A stretch of DNA of 64,000 nt, from contig JAHCAM010000012.1 of NCBI GenBank assembly GCA_019634895.1, positions 1-64,000 on the forward strand, given 5' to 3'. The stretch comes from Steroidobacteraceae bacterium. Lineage in GTDB: Bacteria; Pseudomonadota; Gammaproteobacteria; Steroidobacterales; Steroidobacteraceae. The notes under the pieces were generated by a model. That model made no database searches. It saw only the letters and a program-made list of their open reading frames with translations, and was not told the origin of the DNA. The position numbers and the translations under genes were made by a program. Shown here in pieces: positions 38,177-48,582 of this stretch. How positions within the stretch are numbered: the first letter of the stretch is position 1; every line of letters begins with the position of its first letter.

Positions 38177-39154
38177 TCAGGCGCGGTCGTGCGCGAAACA
38201 CATCGCGGAAGCAAGGTCCGGCAAGCCTAGCGCAACCATCACCAGGCGGTCGAACCCGAGCGCCACGCCCGAGCAGTCCGGCAGCCCGTGCCCGAGAGCC
38301 GCGAGCAGCCGCTCGTCGATAGGCGCGATGCGCTGGCCGCGGCGGCGGCGCAGGGCCAGGTCCTGCCCGAACCGGCGGCGCTGCTCCGCCGCATCGCCGA
38401 GCTCGCGGAACCCGTTCGCGAGCTCGATGCCGTCGACATACAGCTCGAAGCGTTCGGCGACGCTGGCGCCCGTCTCGTCGGTGCGAAGGCGCGCGAGCGC
38501 AGCCTGCGCGGGCGGATAGTCGGTGACGAAGACCGGCGCCTCGTGGCCGAGCGCCGGGCCGACGACTGCGCCCATCAGCAGGTCGAGCCAGGCATCGGCA
38601 TCCCAGCCGCGGTCGCCGGCGGGCACGATGCCGCGCGCGGCGAGCGCGGCCCGCACGGCGGCTGCGTCGGCCACGCGGCAGTCGATGCCGCTGGCCTCGC
38701 GGATCGCGTCGCGGTAGGCGTGCGTGCGCGCGGGTGCGAACGACCGCAATCCCCGGGTCGCGGCCTGCAGCAGGCGCTCGACGTCGCGGCGCAGCTCGGC
38801 TGCGGAGAACCCGGTCCGGTACCACTCGATCATCGTGAATTCGGGCCCGTGCAGGCGGCCCGATTCGCCGTCGCGGAATACCGGGCACACCTGGTAGCAG
38901 TCGCCGATGCCGGCGGCGAGCAGGCGCTTCATCGGGAACTCGGGCGACGTCTGCAGCCAGCGCGCCGGGCCGGAAGCCGGCTGCGCGGCGATCGGCTCGA
39001 TCTGCGGGTCGCTGGGGGCGGCCGCGGACAGCACCGGCGTGTGCACCTCGACCAGGTCCTCGGCGGCGAAGTAGGCGCGCACGCGGGCGAGCATGGCGGC
39101 GCGCTGCCGGATCACTTCGCCGGTGGCGCTCGGACGCCAGTCGGCGCCGGTCAT
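38177..39154 (-). CDS. epmA: EF-P lysine lysyltransferase EpmA (PoxA/GenX)
   Basis: This is a truncated class II lysyl-tRNA-synthetase paralogue without the anticodon-binding domain (325 residues). It attaches (R)-beta-lysine to Lys34 of EF-P. Motif 2 (VCPVFRDGESGRLHGPEFTMIEWYR) and motif 3 (GVALGFDRLVMVALG) are present. The aminomutase EpmB, which supplies beta-lysine, is not in the window. It overlaps psd by 4 bases. Confidence 0.94.
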   Translation of the reverse strand: MTGADWRPSATGEVIRQRAAMLARVRAYFAAEDLVEVHTPVLSAAAPSDPQIEPIAAQPASGPARWLQTSPEFPMKRLLAAGIGDCYQVCPVFRDGESGRLHGPEFTMIEWYRTGFSAAELRRDVERLLQAATRGLRSFAPARTHAYRDAIREASGIDCRVADAAAVRAALAARGIVPAGDRGWDADAWLDLLMGAVVGPALGHEAPVFVTDYPPAQAALARLRTDETGASVAERFELYVDGIELANGFRELGDAAEQRRRFGQDLALRRRRGQRIAPIDERLLAALGHGLPDCSGVALGFDRLVMVALGLPDLASAMCFAHDRA

Positions 39155-40011
39155 GGCAGCGAGGCGATGCGCTCGCCGAAACGCACGGCCTGCCCGGGCG
39201 CGAGGCCGTCGGCCAGGGCGACTGCGCCGGGCGCGAACATCAGGATGACCGTGGAGCCCATGTTGAAACAGCCGAGTTCGGCGCCGCGGTCGAGGGCGAT
39301 GATCGGGTCGCGCACCGGCAGCTCATGGACGGCGCGACCCGGCACGCGGACCTCGCCGCACCAGGCGAGGCTCATGCTGCCGACGAACAGCGCGCCGACC
39401 AGCACGACCGCCATCGGCCCGGCCGCGGTGTCGAACACGCAGGCAATGCGCTCGTTGCGCGTGAACAGGCCGGGCACGGCGGCCGCGGTCGCCGCATTGA
39501 CGCTGTACAGGTCGCCGGGCACGAAGCGCGCGCGCACCAGCGTGCCCGCGAGCGGCATGTGGATGCGGTGGTAGTTGTGCGGGGCAAGGTAGAGCGTGGC
39601 GAAGCTGCCGCCGGCGAAGGGCGCGGCGAGCGGCGCGTCGCCGCCGAGCAGTGCCGCCGGCGAATAGCGGATGCCCTTGGCCTGCAGCAGCGCATCGCCC
39701 TCGATGGCGCCCGCCTGGCTCACCACGCCGTCCACCGGGCAGAGCACCGCGCGGGGGTCGGGATCGAGCGGCCGCGCGCCGGCGCGCAGGCGCCGCGTGA
39801 AGAAGTCGTTGAAGGACGGGTAGGCCGCAGGATCGGCGTGGACCGCCTCGGACAGGTCCACGGGATAGCCGCGCAGGAATGCGCGGATCAGGGCGGTGCG
39901 CAACAGGCCGATGCGGCTGCGGGCGAGGACGCGCACGAGGCGCGACAGCAGGTGCTGCGGCAGCAGGTGCTGCAGCCCGATGAACGCGCGCTCCCGGAAC
40001 CGGCTCGCCAC
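39151..40011 (-). CDS. psd: Phosphatidylserine decarboxylase proenzyme
   Basis: This pyruvoyl enzyme makes phosphatidylethanolamine at the inner membrane. The self-cleavage motif appears as MGST (NMGSTVILMF) near residue 250, with the catalytic histidine in YLAPHNYHRIHMP and the conserved PSFNDFFTRRL. The length of 286 is typical. It overlaps epmA, the conserved psd-epmA neighbourhood of gammaproteobacteria, and follows the SCO gene after 8 bases. Confidence 0.95.
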   Translation of the reverse strand: MASRFRERAFIGLQHLLPQHLLSRLVRVLARSRIGLLRTALIRAFLRGYPVDLSEAVHADPAAYPSFNDFFTRRLRAGARPLDPDPRAVLCPVDGVVSQAGAIEGDALLQAKGIRYSPAALLGGDAPLAAPFAGGSFATLYLAPHNYHRIHMPLAGTLVRARFVPGDLYSVNAATAAAVPGLFTRNERIACVFDTAAGPMAVVLVGALFVGSMSLAWCGEVRVPGRAVHELPVRDPIIALDRGAELGCFNMGSTVILMFAPGAVALADGLAPGQAVRFGERIASLP

Positions 40012-40019
40012 GCGCCGCG

Positions 40020-40646
40020 CTAGCCGCGTGCCGCGGAGACGATGCGCCGGTAGTCTTCCGCGATCACGCCGGCCTCGTGCGGGGTGCCGAACACCGCGAC
40101 CAGCTCGGCCCGCGGGTTCACCAGGAAGACCGCTGCGCTGTGGTCCACCGTGTAGCTGCCGTCATCGCCCGGGGCGCCGAGGATGACCGCGACGCCCAGC
40201 GCCCGGGTGAAGTCCTCGATGACCTCGCCGCCGCCGGTGGCGCCGGTGAACTCCGGGTCGAAATGGCTGACATAGCGCGCCAGCGCCGCTGCCGTATCGC
40301 GCTCGGGATCGACGCTCACGAAAACGACCCCCGGCTGCGCGTCGTGCGGCAGGTCTGCCAGCAACCGGCGGGTCTCGGCGAGCGTCGCGAGCGTCAGCGG
40401 GCAGATGTCCGGGCAGTGCGTGAAGCCGAAGAACAGCAGCGACCAGCGCCCGCGCAGGCGGTCGAGGCCGAAATCGCGTCCGAGCTGGTCCGTCAGGCCG
40501 GGTTCCGGCAGCGGCCGGCCGGCGTCGAACAGCGTGGCCCGTTCGAGCGTGGGCCGCGCCGGTTCGCGGGTGACGAACCAGGCCGTGGCCGCGCCCGCGA
40601 GCGCGGCGGCGACGATCGCGACGGCCATCGTTGCACGCTGCATCAT
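40020..40646 (-). CDS. SCO1/SenC family copper chaperone
   Basis: This 208-residue membrane-anchored, thioredoxin-fold protein delivers copper to the CuA site of cytochrome oxidase or acts as a thiol reductase. It has one N-terminal transmembrane anchor (about residues 6-24), the copper motif CPDICP in [17 protein letters not shown], and the histidine ligand in [10 protein letters not shown]. No oxidase genes lie nearby. GATAAT ends 7 nt before its first ATG, suggesting a leaderless transcript. Confidence 0.9.
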   Translation of the reverse strand: MMQRATMAVAIVAAALAGAATAWFVTREPARPTLERATLFDAGRPLPEPGLTDQLGRDFGLDRLRGRWSLLFFGFTHCPDICPLTLATLAETRRLLADLPHDAQPGVVFVSVDPERDTAAALARYVSHFDPEFTGATGGGEVIEDFTRALGVAVILGAPGDDGSYTVDHSAAVFLVNPRAELVAVFGTPHEAGVIAEDYRRIVSAARG

Positions 40647-40653
40647 GGCCCGA

Positions 40654-40659
40654 ATTATC
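40654..40659 (-). promoter_or_regulatory. -10-like GATAAT box, 7 nt before the SCO gene start
   Basis: On the minus strand GATAAT (40659-40654) is followed by 7 nt and ATGATG. It is divergent from the TAGACT box of prmB 34 bases away. Confidence 0.45.
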
Positions 40660-40693
40660 CCACATCCGCGGGCGCGTCCCGCGCCGCGCCGGG

Positions 40694-40699
40694 TAGACT
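40694..40699 (+). promoter_or_regulatory. -10-like TAGACT box, 6 nt before prmB start
   Basis: TAGACT at 40694-40699 is followed by exactly 6 nt and the prmB ATG. No ribosome binding site fits, which suggests a leaderless mRNA. Confidence 0.5.
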
Positions 40700-40705
40700 C
40701 GCGCG

Positions 40706-41608
40706 ATGGCGCGACGCACGGCCGCAGCAGCGCAGGATTGCCGCAACGTCGGGGAACTGCTCGACTGGGCGGCGCGGCGGCTGCAGCGCGCGCGGCTGCA
40801 CTACGGGCACGGCACCGGCAACGCGGCCGACGATGCGGCGGCGCTGGTCTTCCACGCGCTCGGGCTCGGGCACGACTCGGCGCCCGCGAGCTACCGCCGG
40901 CCGGTGGACGCGCGCGCGGCGCGCCGCGCCGAGCGGCTCATCCTGCGCCGCATCGCGGAACGGGTCCCTTCCGCCTACCTCACCGGCGTCACCTGGTTCG
41001 CGGGCCACGAAATCCGCGTGACGCGCGACGTGCTGGTGCCGCGTTCGCCGATCGCGGAACTCTGCCGCCGCGGCTTCGAACCCTGGCTGCAGGCCTCGCG
41101 GGTGCGGCGCGTGCTCGACATCGGCACCGGTTCGGGTTGCATCGCCATCGCGGCGGCCCACGCGCTGCCGCGGGCGCAGGTGGACGCGACCGACGTGTCG
41201 GCGCGGGCGCTCGCGCTCGCGCGCCGCAACGTCCGCCGGCACCATCTGGGGCGCCGGGTGCGCGTGCGTCGGGCCGACGTGTACACGGGCCTCGGTGCGC
41301 GGCGTTACGATGTCATCGTGAGCAACCCGCCCTACGTGCCGGCCGCCGAAATGCGCCGGCTGCCGCGCGAGCACCGCGCGGAACCGCGTCGCGGCCTGCA
41401 GGCCGCGGCCGGCGGGCTGGCGGTGATCGCCCGCATCCTGGAGGGAGCGCGGCGCCACCTGACACCGGACGGCATCCTGGTGGTGGAGGCGGGCAACACG
41501 GCCGCGAGGGTGCGGCGGCGCTGGCCGCTGCTGCCGTTCACCTGGCTCGAGTTCGAACTCGGCGGCGGCGGCGTCTTCCTGCTGCATGCCGGCGAGCTCC
41601 CGGAATAA
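40706..41608 (+). CDS. prmB: Ribosomal protein uL3 glutamine methyltransferase
   Basis: This SAM-dependent N5-glutamine methyltransferase acts on ribosomal protein L3. The 300-residue protein has an N-terminal helical domain, the SAM loop [15 protein letters not shown], and the catalytic NPPY ([11 protein letters not shown]). It is called PrmB rather than PrmC because aroC follows, the prmB-aroC order of gammaproteobacteria, and because of the [10 protein letters not shown] stretch after NPPY. Confidence 0.9.
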   Translation: MARRTAAAAQDCRNVGELLDWAARRLQRARLHYGHGTGNAADDAAALVFHALGLGHDSAPASYRRPVDARAARRAERLILRRIAERVPSAYLTGVTWFAGHEIRVTRDVLVPRSPIAELCRRGFEPWLQASRVRRVLDIGTGSGCIAIAAAHALPRAQVDATDVSARALALARRNVRRHHLGRRVRVRRADVYTGLGARRYDVIVSNPPYVPAAEMRRLPREHRAEPRRGLQAAAGGLAVIARILEGARRHLTPDGILVVEAGNTAARVRRRWPLLPFTWLEFELGGGGVFLLHAGELPE

Positions 41609-41619
41609 GAGAGGAGGCC

Positions 41620-42711
41620 ATGTCCGGCAACACGATCGGCAGGCTGTTCTGCGTCACCACATTCGGCGAGAGCCATGGCCCGGCGCTGGGCGCGGTCGTG
41701 GACGGCTGCCCGCCGGGGCTCGCGCTCGTCGAGCAGGACATCCAGGCCGACCTCGAGCTGCGCCGCACCGGCACCTCGCGCCATACCAGCCAGCGCCAGG
41801 AGCCGGATCGCGTGCGCATCCTGTCGGGCGTGTTCGAGGGCCGCACCACCGGCACGGCGATCGGACTGCTGGTCGAGAACACCGACGCGCGCTCGCGCGA
41901 CTACGACCGCATCAAGGACCGGTTCCGCCCCGGCCACGCCGATTACGCCTACCAGCAGAAGTACGGCTTCCGCGACCACCGTGGCGGCGGGCGCTCATCC
42001 GCGCGCATCACCGTCGCCACCGTCGCGGCCGGCGCGATCGCGCGCAAGTATCTGCGCGAGAAGCTCGGGCTGGAGGTCGCCGGCTGGCTGTCGCAGGCCG
42101 GCCCGCACCGCCTCGACTGCGTGGACCTGGCTTCCGCGCGCGGCAACCCGTTCTTCTGCGCCGACCCCTCCAAGGTGCCGATGCTCGAGGAGTACCTGTG
42201 GCAGCTGCGCCGGGAAGGCGACTCGATCGGCGCGAAGGTCAGCGTGCGGGCGACGCGGGTGCCGCCCGGCCTCGGCGAGCCGATGTTCGACCGCCTCGAC
42301 GCCGACATCGCCTACGCGATGATGGGCATCAACGCCGCCAAGGCGGTCGAGATCGGCGACGGCGTCGCCGTCGCCGCCCAGCGGGGCTCCGAGCATCGCG
42401 ACGAGCTGACGCCGTCCGGCTTCGCCGCCAACCATTCGGGTGGCACGCTGGGCGGGATCAGTTCCGGCCAGGACCTCATCGTGCACGTGTCCTTCAAGCC
42501 GACTTCCAGCATCCAGGTGCCCGGTCGCACGGTCGACGTGGCCGGCCAGGCTGCCGAGATCGTCACCACCGGCAGGCACGATCCCTGCGTCGGGCTCAGG
42601 GCGGTGCCGATCGTCGAGGCCATGCTGCTCATCGTGCTGATGGATCACTTCCTTCGTCACCGGGGCCAGTGCGCCGACGTGGTCTCGCCGACCCCGGACA
42701 TCACCCGCTGA
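41620..42711 (+). CDS. aroC: Chorismate synthase
   Basis: This makes chorismate from EPSP with reduced FMN, the last shikimate-pathway step. Signatures are [54 protein letters not shown] and the C-terminal [16 protein letters not shown]. The length of 363 is standard. A strong GAGGAGG ribosome site lies before the ATG at 41620. Confidence 0.96.
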   Translation: MSGNTIGRLFCVTTFGESHGPALGAVVDGCPPGLALVEQDIQADLELRRTGTSRHTSQRQEPDRVRILSGVFEGRTTGTAIGLLVENTDARSRDYDRIKDRFRPGHADYAYQQKYGFRDHRGGGRSSARITVATVAAGAIARKYLREKLGLEVAGWLSQAGPHRLDCVDLASARGNPFFCADPSKVPMLEEYLWQLRREGDSIGAKVSVRATRVPPGLGEPMFDRLDADIAYAMMGINAAKAVEIGDGVAVAAQRGSEHRDELTPSGFAANHSGGTLGGISSGQDLIVHVSFKPTSSIQVPGRTVDVAGQAAEIVTTGRHDPCVGLRAVPIVEAMLLIVLMDHFLRHRGQCADVVSPTPDITR

Positions 42712-42787
42712 GGTCCGCCGGATCAACGGATGTCCGGGCCCCGCCGCCAGACGCTGCCGCCGCCAGAGCGTGACGCGGGGCAAGATT

Positions 42788-42815
42788 TTGGTAAATACGG
42801 CGTGTAAGCTATAGT
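42788..42815 (+). promoter_or_regulatory. Sigma-70-like promoter of fimV
   Basis: A -35 TTGGTA (42788-42793), a 16-nt spacer and a -10 TATAGT (42810-42815) lie in the AT-richer part of the 196-bp gap between aroC and fimV. The implied leader is about 85 nt. It would drive fimV and probably truA-accD-folC. Confidence 0.6.
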
Positions 42816-42907
42816 CCAAAGGATCAGGGACTTGTGATCGGTTTCACACCCCATTCGCAAGTTCGTGGCCAATGTACGACCGCTGGCCGCGGCCTTGGGG
42901 AGTCACG

Positions 42908-45586
42908 ATGAGCTGGAAATTGCGCGTCCTGGTGTCGGCTGCATTGCTTGCACCGGCGGCGGCCATGGGCCTCGGCCTCGGCGAAATCCGCCTCGGCTCG
43001 GCGCTGAACGAGCCGCTGTCGGCCGAGATCGACCTGGTCGCTGCCACGCCGGACGAACTCGCCGCCCTGCAGGCGCAGCTCGCCTCGCCGGAGCTGTTCC
43101 AGCGCTATGGCCTCGAGCGGCCGGCCTACCTGGGCTCGCTCGAATTCCGCGTCGGGCGCGGCCAGGACGGCCGCAACGTCCTGCTGGTGCGGTCGCGCGA
43201 CCCGATCAGCGAGCCTTTCGTCTCCTTCCTCGTCGACGTCAACTGGAACCGCGGCAGGCTGCTGCGCGAATACACGGTGCTGCTCGACCCACCGGTGCTC
43301 GCGGCTCCCGCCCAGCGCGCGCCCGCGGCGGTCGCGGCGCCGACCACGATGCCGGCCGCGCAGCCGTCCGCCATGCCGCAGCCTGAATCCGCAGCGATGC
43401 CGGCCGCGGAGGGCAGCTACCGGGTGGAGCGCGGCAACACGCTGTATGGCATCGCCGGCAGCCTGACCGGCGGCGACCGGCAGGCAACCCAGCGCATGAT
43501 GGTCGCGCTGTTCCGCGCCAATCCCGAGGCATTCGCCGGCAACATGAACGTGATGCGTGCCGGCGCCATATTGCGCGTGCCGGGCGCGGCCGAGGTCGCC
43601 GACATCGCCGCCTCCGAGGCCTCCGCCGAAGTCAGCCGCCAAACCTCCGCCTGGCGCGCCGCCGGCGGCGGCGCGGCCGGCGGCCGGCTGCGGCTGGTCA
43701 CGCCGGCCGAAGGCGCTGCGGACACCGGCACGGCGCGGACCGAGGCGAGCGGCGCGGTCCGCTCGCAGATCGAATCGCTGCAGCAGGACATCGAGGAGCA
43801 GCGCCGCCTGCTCGAACTGCGCAACCAGGAGCTGGCGCGGCTGCAGCAGGAACTTTCGCGCGCGCAGGCCGCCGACCGGGCCGCGGCGGAACGCGCGGCC
43901 GCCGAACAGGCAGCGGCCGAGAGGGCCGCCGCTGAGCGCGCGGCGCAGGCCGCGGCGGAGGCTGCGCCGGAGGCCGAGGCCCCGGTGGAGAGCGAGGCCG
44001 CGGTCGAGCCCGAGGACGACGTCGGCCGCGAGGCGCCCCCGCCAGAGGCCGCGCAGCCGGCGCGTGAGCCACGCCCCGTCCCCGCTCGCGCGGAGAAGGG
44101 CCTGCTGGAGAGCCTGACCGACAACTGGACCTGGCTGCTGGGCGCGGCCGCGGCGCTGCTGCTCGGCCTGTTCGGCTACGGCTACGTACGCCGCCGTCGC
44201 GAGCAGGAGCCGGACACCGGCCTCAGGGGCTTCGACATCCCGGCCGCCGCGCCCGTCCCGTCGGAAACCATGCGCCTGCGCGCGCTCGCGACCGGCGACG
44301 AGACTGCCGAACTCGAGCGGCCCGCGACGCTGGAGGAGCAGGACCAGATCCTGGTGCAGGAGCGCCCGGTGGCCCGGCCCAGGGTGGAAGCGCCGAAGCC
44401 GAGCGTGGGCCACGAGGAGACCATCAGCGCGGAAGCCGCGCTCGACCTCGACCAGGCCGACCCGCTGGCCGAGGCCGATTTCCACATGGCCTACGGGCTC
44501 TACGACCAGGCGGTGGACCTGGTGCGCATGGCGCTGAAGAACGCGCCGGAGCGCAACGACCTCAAGCTCAAGCTGGCCGAGATCCATTTCGTGGCGGGCG
44601 ACACCGCGCAATTCCTGAACGTGGCACGCGACCTGCGCAAGACGCTCGGGCCGGGCGCCGACTGGGACCGCGTCGTGATCATGGGCCGACAGCTCGCGCC
44701 GGACGAGGCCATGTTCGCGGGCGGCGTGCAGGACGCGGGCGTCGACTTGTCGCTCGAAGGCGGCGACAACCTCGTGGACGTCGACCTGCTTTCGGCGCCC
44801 GCTGGCGAAGGGGGCCTCGACCTGGACTTCGGCACCTCCGGGGCCACGGCCGGCAGCGCGGAGGCGACCGGCGAGAACACGGCGATCGAGTTCGACCTTG
44901 ATTCCGGCATCTTCTCGCCGACTACGACCCAGGAGATCGTCCGCAAGGACGGCCCGGGCACGGTCGAAATGCCGACGCTGGAGCTGCCCTCGTCTGAAAC
45001 GCCGACCGTCGAGACGCCTGCGCTGCGCATGAAGGGCGGCAAGGCCGCGCCGCAGCGCGGGCCGGCGACCGACGCGACCGCCGAGATGGCGATCGACGAC
45101 CTCGGCCTCGATCTCGGCGCGCTCGACAGCCTGCCGGAGGCCGACGACGCCACCGCCATTGCGACCGGCGTACACGAGGAAGCGACGCAGATCGCGCGGC
45201 ACGACGAGACCACACGGCTCATGCAGCGGGCCGGCGACACGGCCGCGACCGCGATCCTGCCGGCGGGCGACGAAACCGGCGCGACCTCGATCGTCAAGAA
45301 GCTCGACTTCAGCTCGATCGACCTCGACGTCGGCGGCGCCCTGGACGACGCCGACAAGGCGCCGACGGCGCGCGACCGCATGGCGACCGAGCAGCTGCCG
45401 CAGATGTCCGAGCTCGAGCCGGTGACGATGAGCGAGGTCGGCACCAAGCTCGACCTCGCACGCGCCTATATGGACATGGGCGACCCGGACGGCGCCCGCA
45501 ACATCCTGCAGGAAGTGCTGGCCGAGGGCAGCGCCTCGCAGAAGCAGGAAGCGCGCCGCCTGATCGATTCCCTGCCGGGAGCGTGA
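42908..45586 (+). CDS. fimV: FimV/HubP-family polar hub protein
   Basis: This large inner-membrane protein organises the cell pole and type IV pilus or twitching machinery. From the ATG at 42908 (GGGGAG 5 nt upstream) it has 892 residues: a signal peptide ending near AAAMG, the FimV N-terminal domain (LGEIRLGSALNEPLSAEI), a LysM peptidoglycan-binding domain (about 163-225, VERGNTLYGIA), a coiled coil (about 285-335), an Ala/Glu-rich spacer, one transmembrane helix (about 400-420), an acidic cytoplasmic region, and the C-terminal FimV TPR-like motif (TKLDLARAYMDMGDPDGAR). An upstream in-frame ATG at 42872 would spoil the signal peptide. truA overlaps its end. Confidence 0.92.
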   Translation: MSWKLRVLVSAALLAPAAAMGLGLGEIRLGSALNEPLSAEIDLVAATPDELAALQAQLASPELFQRYGLERPAYLGSLEFRVGRGQDGRNVLLVRSRDPISEPFVSFLVDVNWNRGRLLREYTVLLDPPVLAAPAQRAPAAVAAPTTMPAAQPSAMPQPESAAMPAAEGSYRVERGNTLYGIAGSLTGGDRQATQRMMVALFRANPEAFAGNMNVMRAGAILRVPGAAEVADIAASEASAEVSRQTSAWRAAGGGAAGGRLRLVTPAEGAADTGTARTEASGAVRSQIESLQQDIEEQRRLLELRNQELARLQQELSRAQAADRAAAERAAAEQAAAERAAAERAAQAAAEAAPEAEAPVESEAAVEPEDDVGREAPPPEAAQPAREPRPVPARAEKGLLESLTDNWTWLLGAAAALLLGLFGYGYVRRRREQEPDTGLRGFDIPAAAPVPSETMRLRALATGDETAELERPATLEEQDQILVQERPVARPRVEAPKPSVGHEETISAEAALDLDQADPLAEADFHMAYGLYDQAVDLVRMALKNAPERNDLKLKLAEIHFVAGDTAQFLNVARDLRKTLGPGADWDRVVIMGRQLAPDEAMFAGGVQDAGVDLSLEGGDNLVDVDLLSAPAGEGGLDLDFGTSGATAGSAEATGENTAIEFDLDSGIFSPTTTQEIVRKDGPGTVEMPTLELPSSETPTVETPALRMKGGKAAPQRGPATDATAEMAIDDLGLDLGALDSLPEADDATAIATGVHEEATQIARHDETTRLMQRAGDTAATAILPAGDETGATSIVKKLDFSSIDLDVGGALDDADKAPTARDRMATEQLPQMSELEPVTMSEVGTKLDLARAYMDMGDPDGARNILQEVLAEGSASQKQEARRLIDSLPGA

Positions 45587-46392
45587 ACCGCGCGACGCGG
45601 CGCATCGCCGTCGGCCTCGAGTACGACGGCACGCGCTACGCCGGCTGGCAGCAGCAGCCGGGCCTGGCGACGATCCAGGATTGCCTGCAGCGCGCGCTGT
45701 CGGCGGTCGCCGATCACGAGGTGATCGTCACCGGCGCGGGCCGCACCGATGCCGGCGTGCACGCCGTGGCGCAAGTCGCGCATTTCGACACCACCGCCGA
45801 ACGGCCGCTGCGCGGCTGGGTGCTCGGCGCCAACAGCCGGCTGCCGGCGGACATCGCCGTGAACTGGGCGGTCGACGCGGACGCAGCCTTCCATGCGCGC
45901 CATGCGGCACTTGCGCGCAGCTATCGCTACTGCATCCTGAACCGCGCGACCCGGCCGGCACTGCTGCGCGACCGCGTCTGCTGGCTGCGCGCGCCGCTCG
46001 ACGCCGCCGCCATGCACGAGGCCGCGCAGGCGCTGGTCGGCGAGCACGACTTCTCCTCGTTCCGCGCCATCGAGTGCCAGTCGGCCACCGCCATGCGGCG
46101 CGTCGACGCGATTTCGGTCCGGGCGGACGGGCCGCTGGTGACCGTCGAGGTCACGGCGAACGCATTCCTGCACCACATGGTCCGCAACATCGCCGGAACG
46201 CTCATCGAGGTCGGCAGCGGCGAGCGTGGCGCGGGTTCGGTCGCCGCCACGCTTGCGGCGCGCGACCGGACGCAGGCGGGCATCACCGCGCCGGCCTGCG
46301 GCCTGTACCTGTGGCGGGTCCGCTATGCGGATGCGTTCGCCTTCCCCGAGGCGCCCGGAATCCCGCCTTGGGCTATGATCACCGGCGCCTGA
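45583..46392 (+). CDS. truA: tRNA pseudouridine(38-40) synthase TruA
   Basis: This modifies uridines 38-40 of the anticodon arm. The catalytic aspartate is in [11 protein letters not shown], and [30 protein letters not shown] and [13 protein letters not shown] are also seen. The length of 269 is typical. The GTG start overlaps the fimV stop. accD follows 28 bases downstream; the trpF-trpB-trpA genes that often intervene are absent. Confidence 0.95.
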   Translation: MNRATRRIAVGLEYDGTRYAGWQQQPGLATIQDCLQRALSAVADHEVIVTGAGRTDAGVHAVAQVAHFDTTAERPLRGWVLGANSRLPADIAVNWAVDADAAFHARHAALARSYRYCILNRATRPALLRDRVCWLRAPLDAAAMHEAAQALVGEHDFSSFRAIECQSATAMRRVDAISVRADGPLVTVEVTANAFLHHMVRNIAGTLIEVGSGERGAGSVAATLAARDRTQAGITAPACGLYLWRVRYADAFAFPEAPGIPPWAMITGA

Positions 46393-46420
46393 GCGCTGTC
46401 GCGCCGGGGGACCGCGGCCC

Positions 46421-47290
46421 ATGACCTGGTTCGAGAAGATCATCCCGTCCCGCATCAAGACCGAACGGCGCACGCGGTCGGTGCCCGAGGGCCTGTGGAT
46501 GAAGTGCCCGGCCTGCGACTCGGTGCTGTACCGGCCCGAGGTCGAGCGCAACCTGCAGGTCTGTCCCAAGTGCGCGCATCACATGCGCATCGGCGCGCGC
46601 GAGCGCCTCTCGCGCTTCCTCGACCCGGACGGCGCGACCGAGATCGGCGCGGGCGTGGTGCCGGAGGACCCGCTGCGCTTCCGCGACAGCAAGCGCTACC
46701 GCGACCGGCTCGCGGCGTCGCAGAAGGCCGTGGGCGAGCGCGACGCGCTCATCGTGATGGCCGGGACCCTGGACGGGATGGGCGTGGTCGCAGCCGCCTT
46801 CGAGTTCGGCTTCATGGGCGGCTCGATGGGTTCCGTGGTGGGCGAACGCTTCGTGCGCGGCGTCGAACACGCGATGGCGAACCGCCTGCCGGTCGTGTGC
46901 TTCTCGGCGAGCGGTGGCGCGCGCATGCAGGAGGGGCTGCTGTCGCTGCTGCAGATGGCGAAGACCAGCGCGGCGCTCGCGCGGCTCGCGCGCGAGCGGC
47001 TGCCGTTCATCTCGGTGCAGACCGACCCGACCACCGGCGGGGTGTCGGCGAGCCTGGCGATGCTCGGCGACGTCAACATCGCCGAGCCGAAGGCCCTGAT
47101 CGGCTTCGCCGGCCCGCGCGTGATCCAGCAGACCGTCCGCGAGACGCTGCCGGAGGGCTTCCAGCGCAGCGAATTCCTGCTCGACCACGGCGCGATCGAC
47201 ATGATCGTCGACCGGCGCGACCTGCGCGACCGCATCGCGTCGCTGCTGCGCATCCTGCTGCGCCGGCCTGCGGTTTCCGGCACGCAGTGA
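46421..47290 (+). CDS. accD: Acetyl-CoA carboxylase carboxyltransferase subunit beta
   Basis: With AccA this transfers the carboxyl group from biotin to acetyl-CoA to make malonyl-CoA. The 289-residue protein has the N-terminal zinc ribbon (CPACDSVLY and CPKCAHH) and the crotonase-like core ([35 protein letters not shown]). The folC GTG start overlaps its stop codon. Confidence 0.96.
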   Translation: MTWFEKIIPSRIKTERRTRSVPEGLWMKCPACDSVLYRPEVERNLQVCPKCAHHMRIGARERLSRFLDPDGATEIGAGVVPEDPLRFRDSKRYRDRLAASQKAVGERDALIVMAGTLDGMGVVAAAFEFGFMGGSMGSVVGERFVRGVEHAMANRLPVVCFSASGGARMQEGLLSLLQMAKTSAALARLARERLPFISVQTDPTTGGVSASLAMLGDVNIAEPKALIGFAGPRVIQQTVRETLPEGFQRSEFLLDHGAIDMIVDRRDLRDRIASLLRILLRRPAVSGTQ

Positions 47291-48552
47291 GGTTCGACAC
47301 GCTCGAGCGCTGGCTGGCCTGGCAGCAGGTCGCGCATCCCGTCGCCATCGACCCGGGCCTCGGGCGGGTGGGGGAGGTGTGGCGGCGACTCGCGCCGGCG
47401 CGCCCGCGCACCGTGCTCACCATCGGCGGCACCAACGGCAAGGGCTCGGTGGCCGCGACGCTGGACGCGGTCCTGTCCGCCGCCGGCTACGACACCGGGC
47501 TGTTCACGTCGCCGCACCTGGTCCGCTACAACGAGCGCATCCGCGTGCGCGGCCGCGAGGCCGACGACGCGGCGATCACCGCCGCATTCGCGCGCATCGA
47601 TGCGGCGCGCGGCGAAGTCTCGCTGACGTACTTCGAGTGGAACACCCTTGCGGCGCTGCTCATCTTCGCCGACGAGCGCGTGGACGCGGCGGTGCTGGAA
47701 GTTGGCATGGGCGGCCGCCTGGACGCGGTGAACCTGCCGGACCCGGACGTCGCGGCGGTGGTCTCGGTCGGCCTCGACCACTGCGAGTTCCTGGGGGCGA
47801 CCCTCGAGCAGATCGGCGCCGAGAAGGCGGGCATCTTCCGGCCGGGCCGCCCGGCCGTGTTCGGCTCCCGCGCGATGCCGGCGTCGGTGGCGCGCATCGC
47901 CGCGCAACGCGGTGCCCCGCTGCGGCGCCTCGGCGCGGACTTCGACTATGTCGAACGCGCGGATGGCTGGGACTACGTCGGCACCGGTTCGCGCCGGCGC
48001 GAGCTGCCGCTGCCGGCGCTCGCCGGCGCCCGCCAGCTTGCGAATGCGGCGACGGCGCTCGCGGTGCTGGAAGCGGTCGAGCCCGCGGTGCTGGTCCCCG
48101 ACGAGGCGGTCCGCGCGGGCCTTGCGCGCGTGCGGCTGCCGGGCCGTTTCCAGGTCGTGCCGGGCGCTCCGGAGTGGATCCTGGACGTTGCGCACAATGC
48201 GGACGCGGCGCGCGCGCTCGCCCTCAGCCTGGCGGCGCGCCCCTGCGCCGGCACGACCATCGCGGTGTGCGGCATCCTCGCGGACAAGGACATCACGGCC
48301 ATCGTGCAGGCGCTCGGCGGCGTCGTGGGCCGCTGGATCGCCGTGGGACTGCCGGGGCCGCGCGCGCTCGCCGCAGAGGAGCTGTCGCGGCGCGTTGCCG
48401 CGGCAAGCGGCGCGCCCGTGGCGCCGGCCGCGGACGTCGCGGCAGGCTGCCGGCAGGCGGCCGCGGCGGCCATGCCGGGCGACCGTATCCTGGTGTTCGG
48501 CTCGTTCCTGACCGTCGGTCCGGCGCTGTCGCATCTTGGGCTCGCGGCGTAG
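47287..48552 (+). CDS. folC: Folylpolyglutamate/dihydrofolate synthase
   Basis: This adds glutamate to dihydropteroate and to folates. The P-loop [16 protein letters not shown], the folate loop [28 protein letters not shown] and [12 protein letters not shown] are seen; the Mur-ligase-like C-terminal domain has [14 protein letters not shown]. The length is 421 from the GTG at 47287. It belongs to the conserved accD-folC-dedD-cvpA-purF series. Confidence 0.95.
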   Translation: MRFDTLERWLAWQQVAHPVAIDPGLGRVGEVWRRLAPARPRTVLTIGGTNGKGSVAATLDAVLSAAGYDTGLFTSPHLVRYNERIRVRGREADDAAITAAFARIDAARGEVSLTYFEWNTLAALLIFADERVDAAVLEVGMGGRLDAVNLPDPDVAAVVSVGLDHCEFLGATLEQIGAEKAGIFRPGRPAVFGSRAMPASVARIAAQRGAPLRRLGADFDYVERADGWDYVGTGSRRRELPLPALAGARQLANAATALAVLEAVEPAVLVPDEAVRAGLARVRLPGRFQVVPGAPEWILDVAHNADAARALALSLAARPCAGTTIAVCGILADKDITAIVQALGGVVGRWIAVGLPGPRALAAEELSRRVAAASGAPVAPAADVAAGCRQAAAAAMPGDRILVFGSFLTVGPALSHLGLAA

Positions 48553-48582
48553 CTGCGTCACGCACGCTACAATCTTGGCAGC

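Noticed and set aside
42712..42907. Extra gene or N-terminal extension of FimV from the ATG at 42872
   Set aside because: The extension places charged and tryptophan residues before the signal peptide, while the ATG at 42908 has a good ribosome site; the rest of the gap holds only the promoter.
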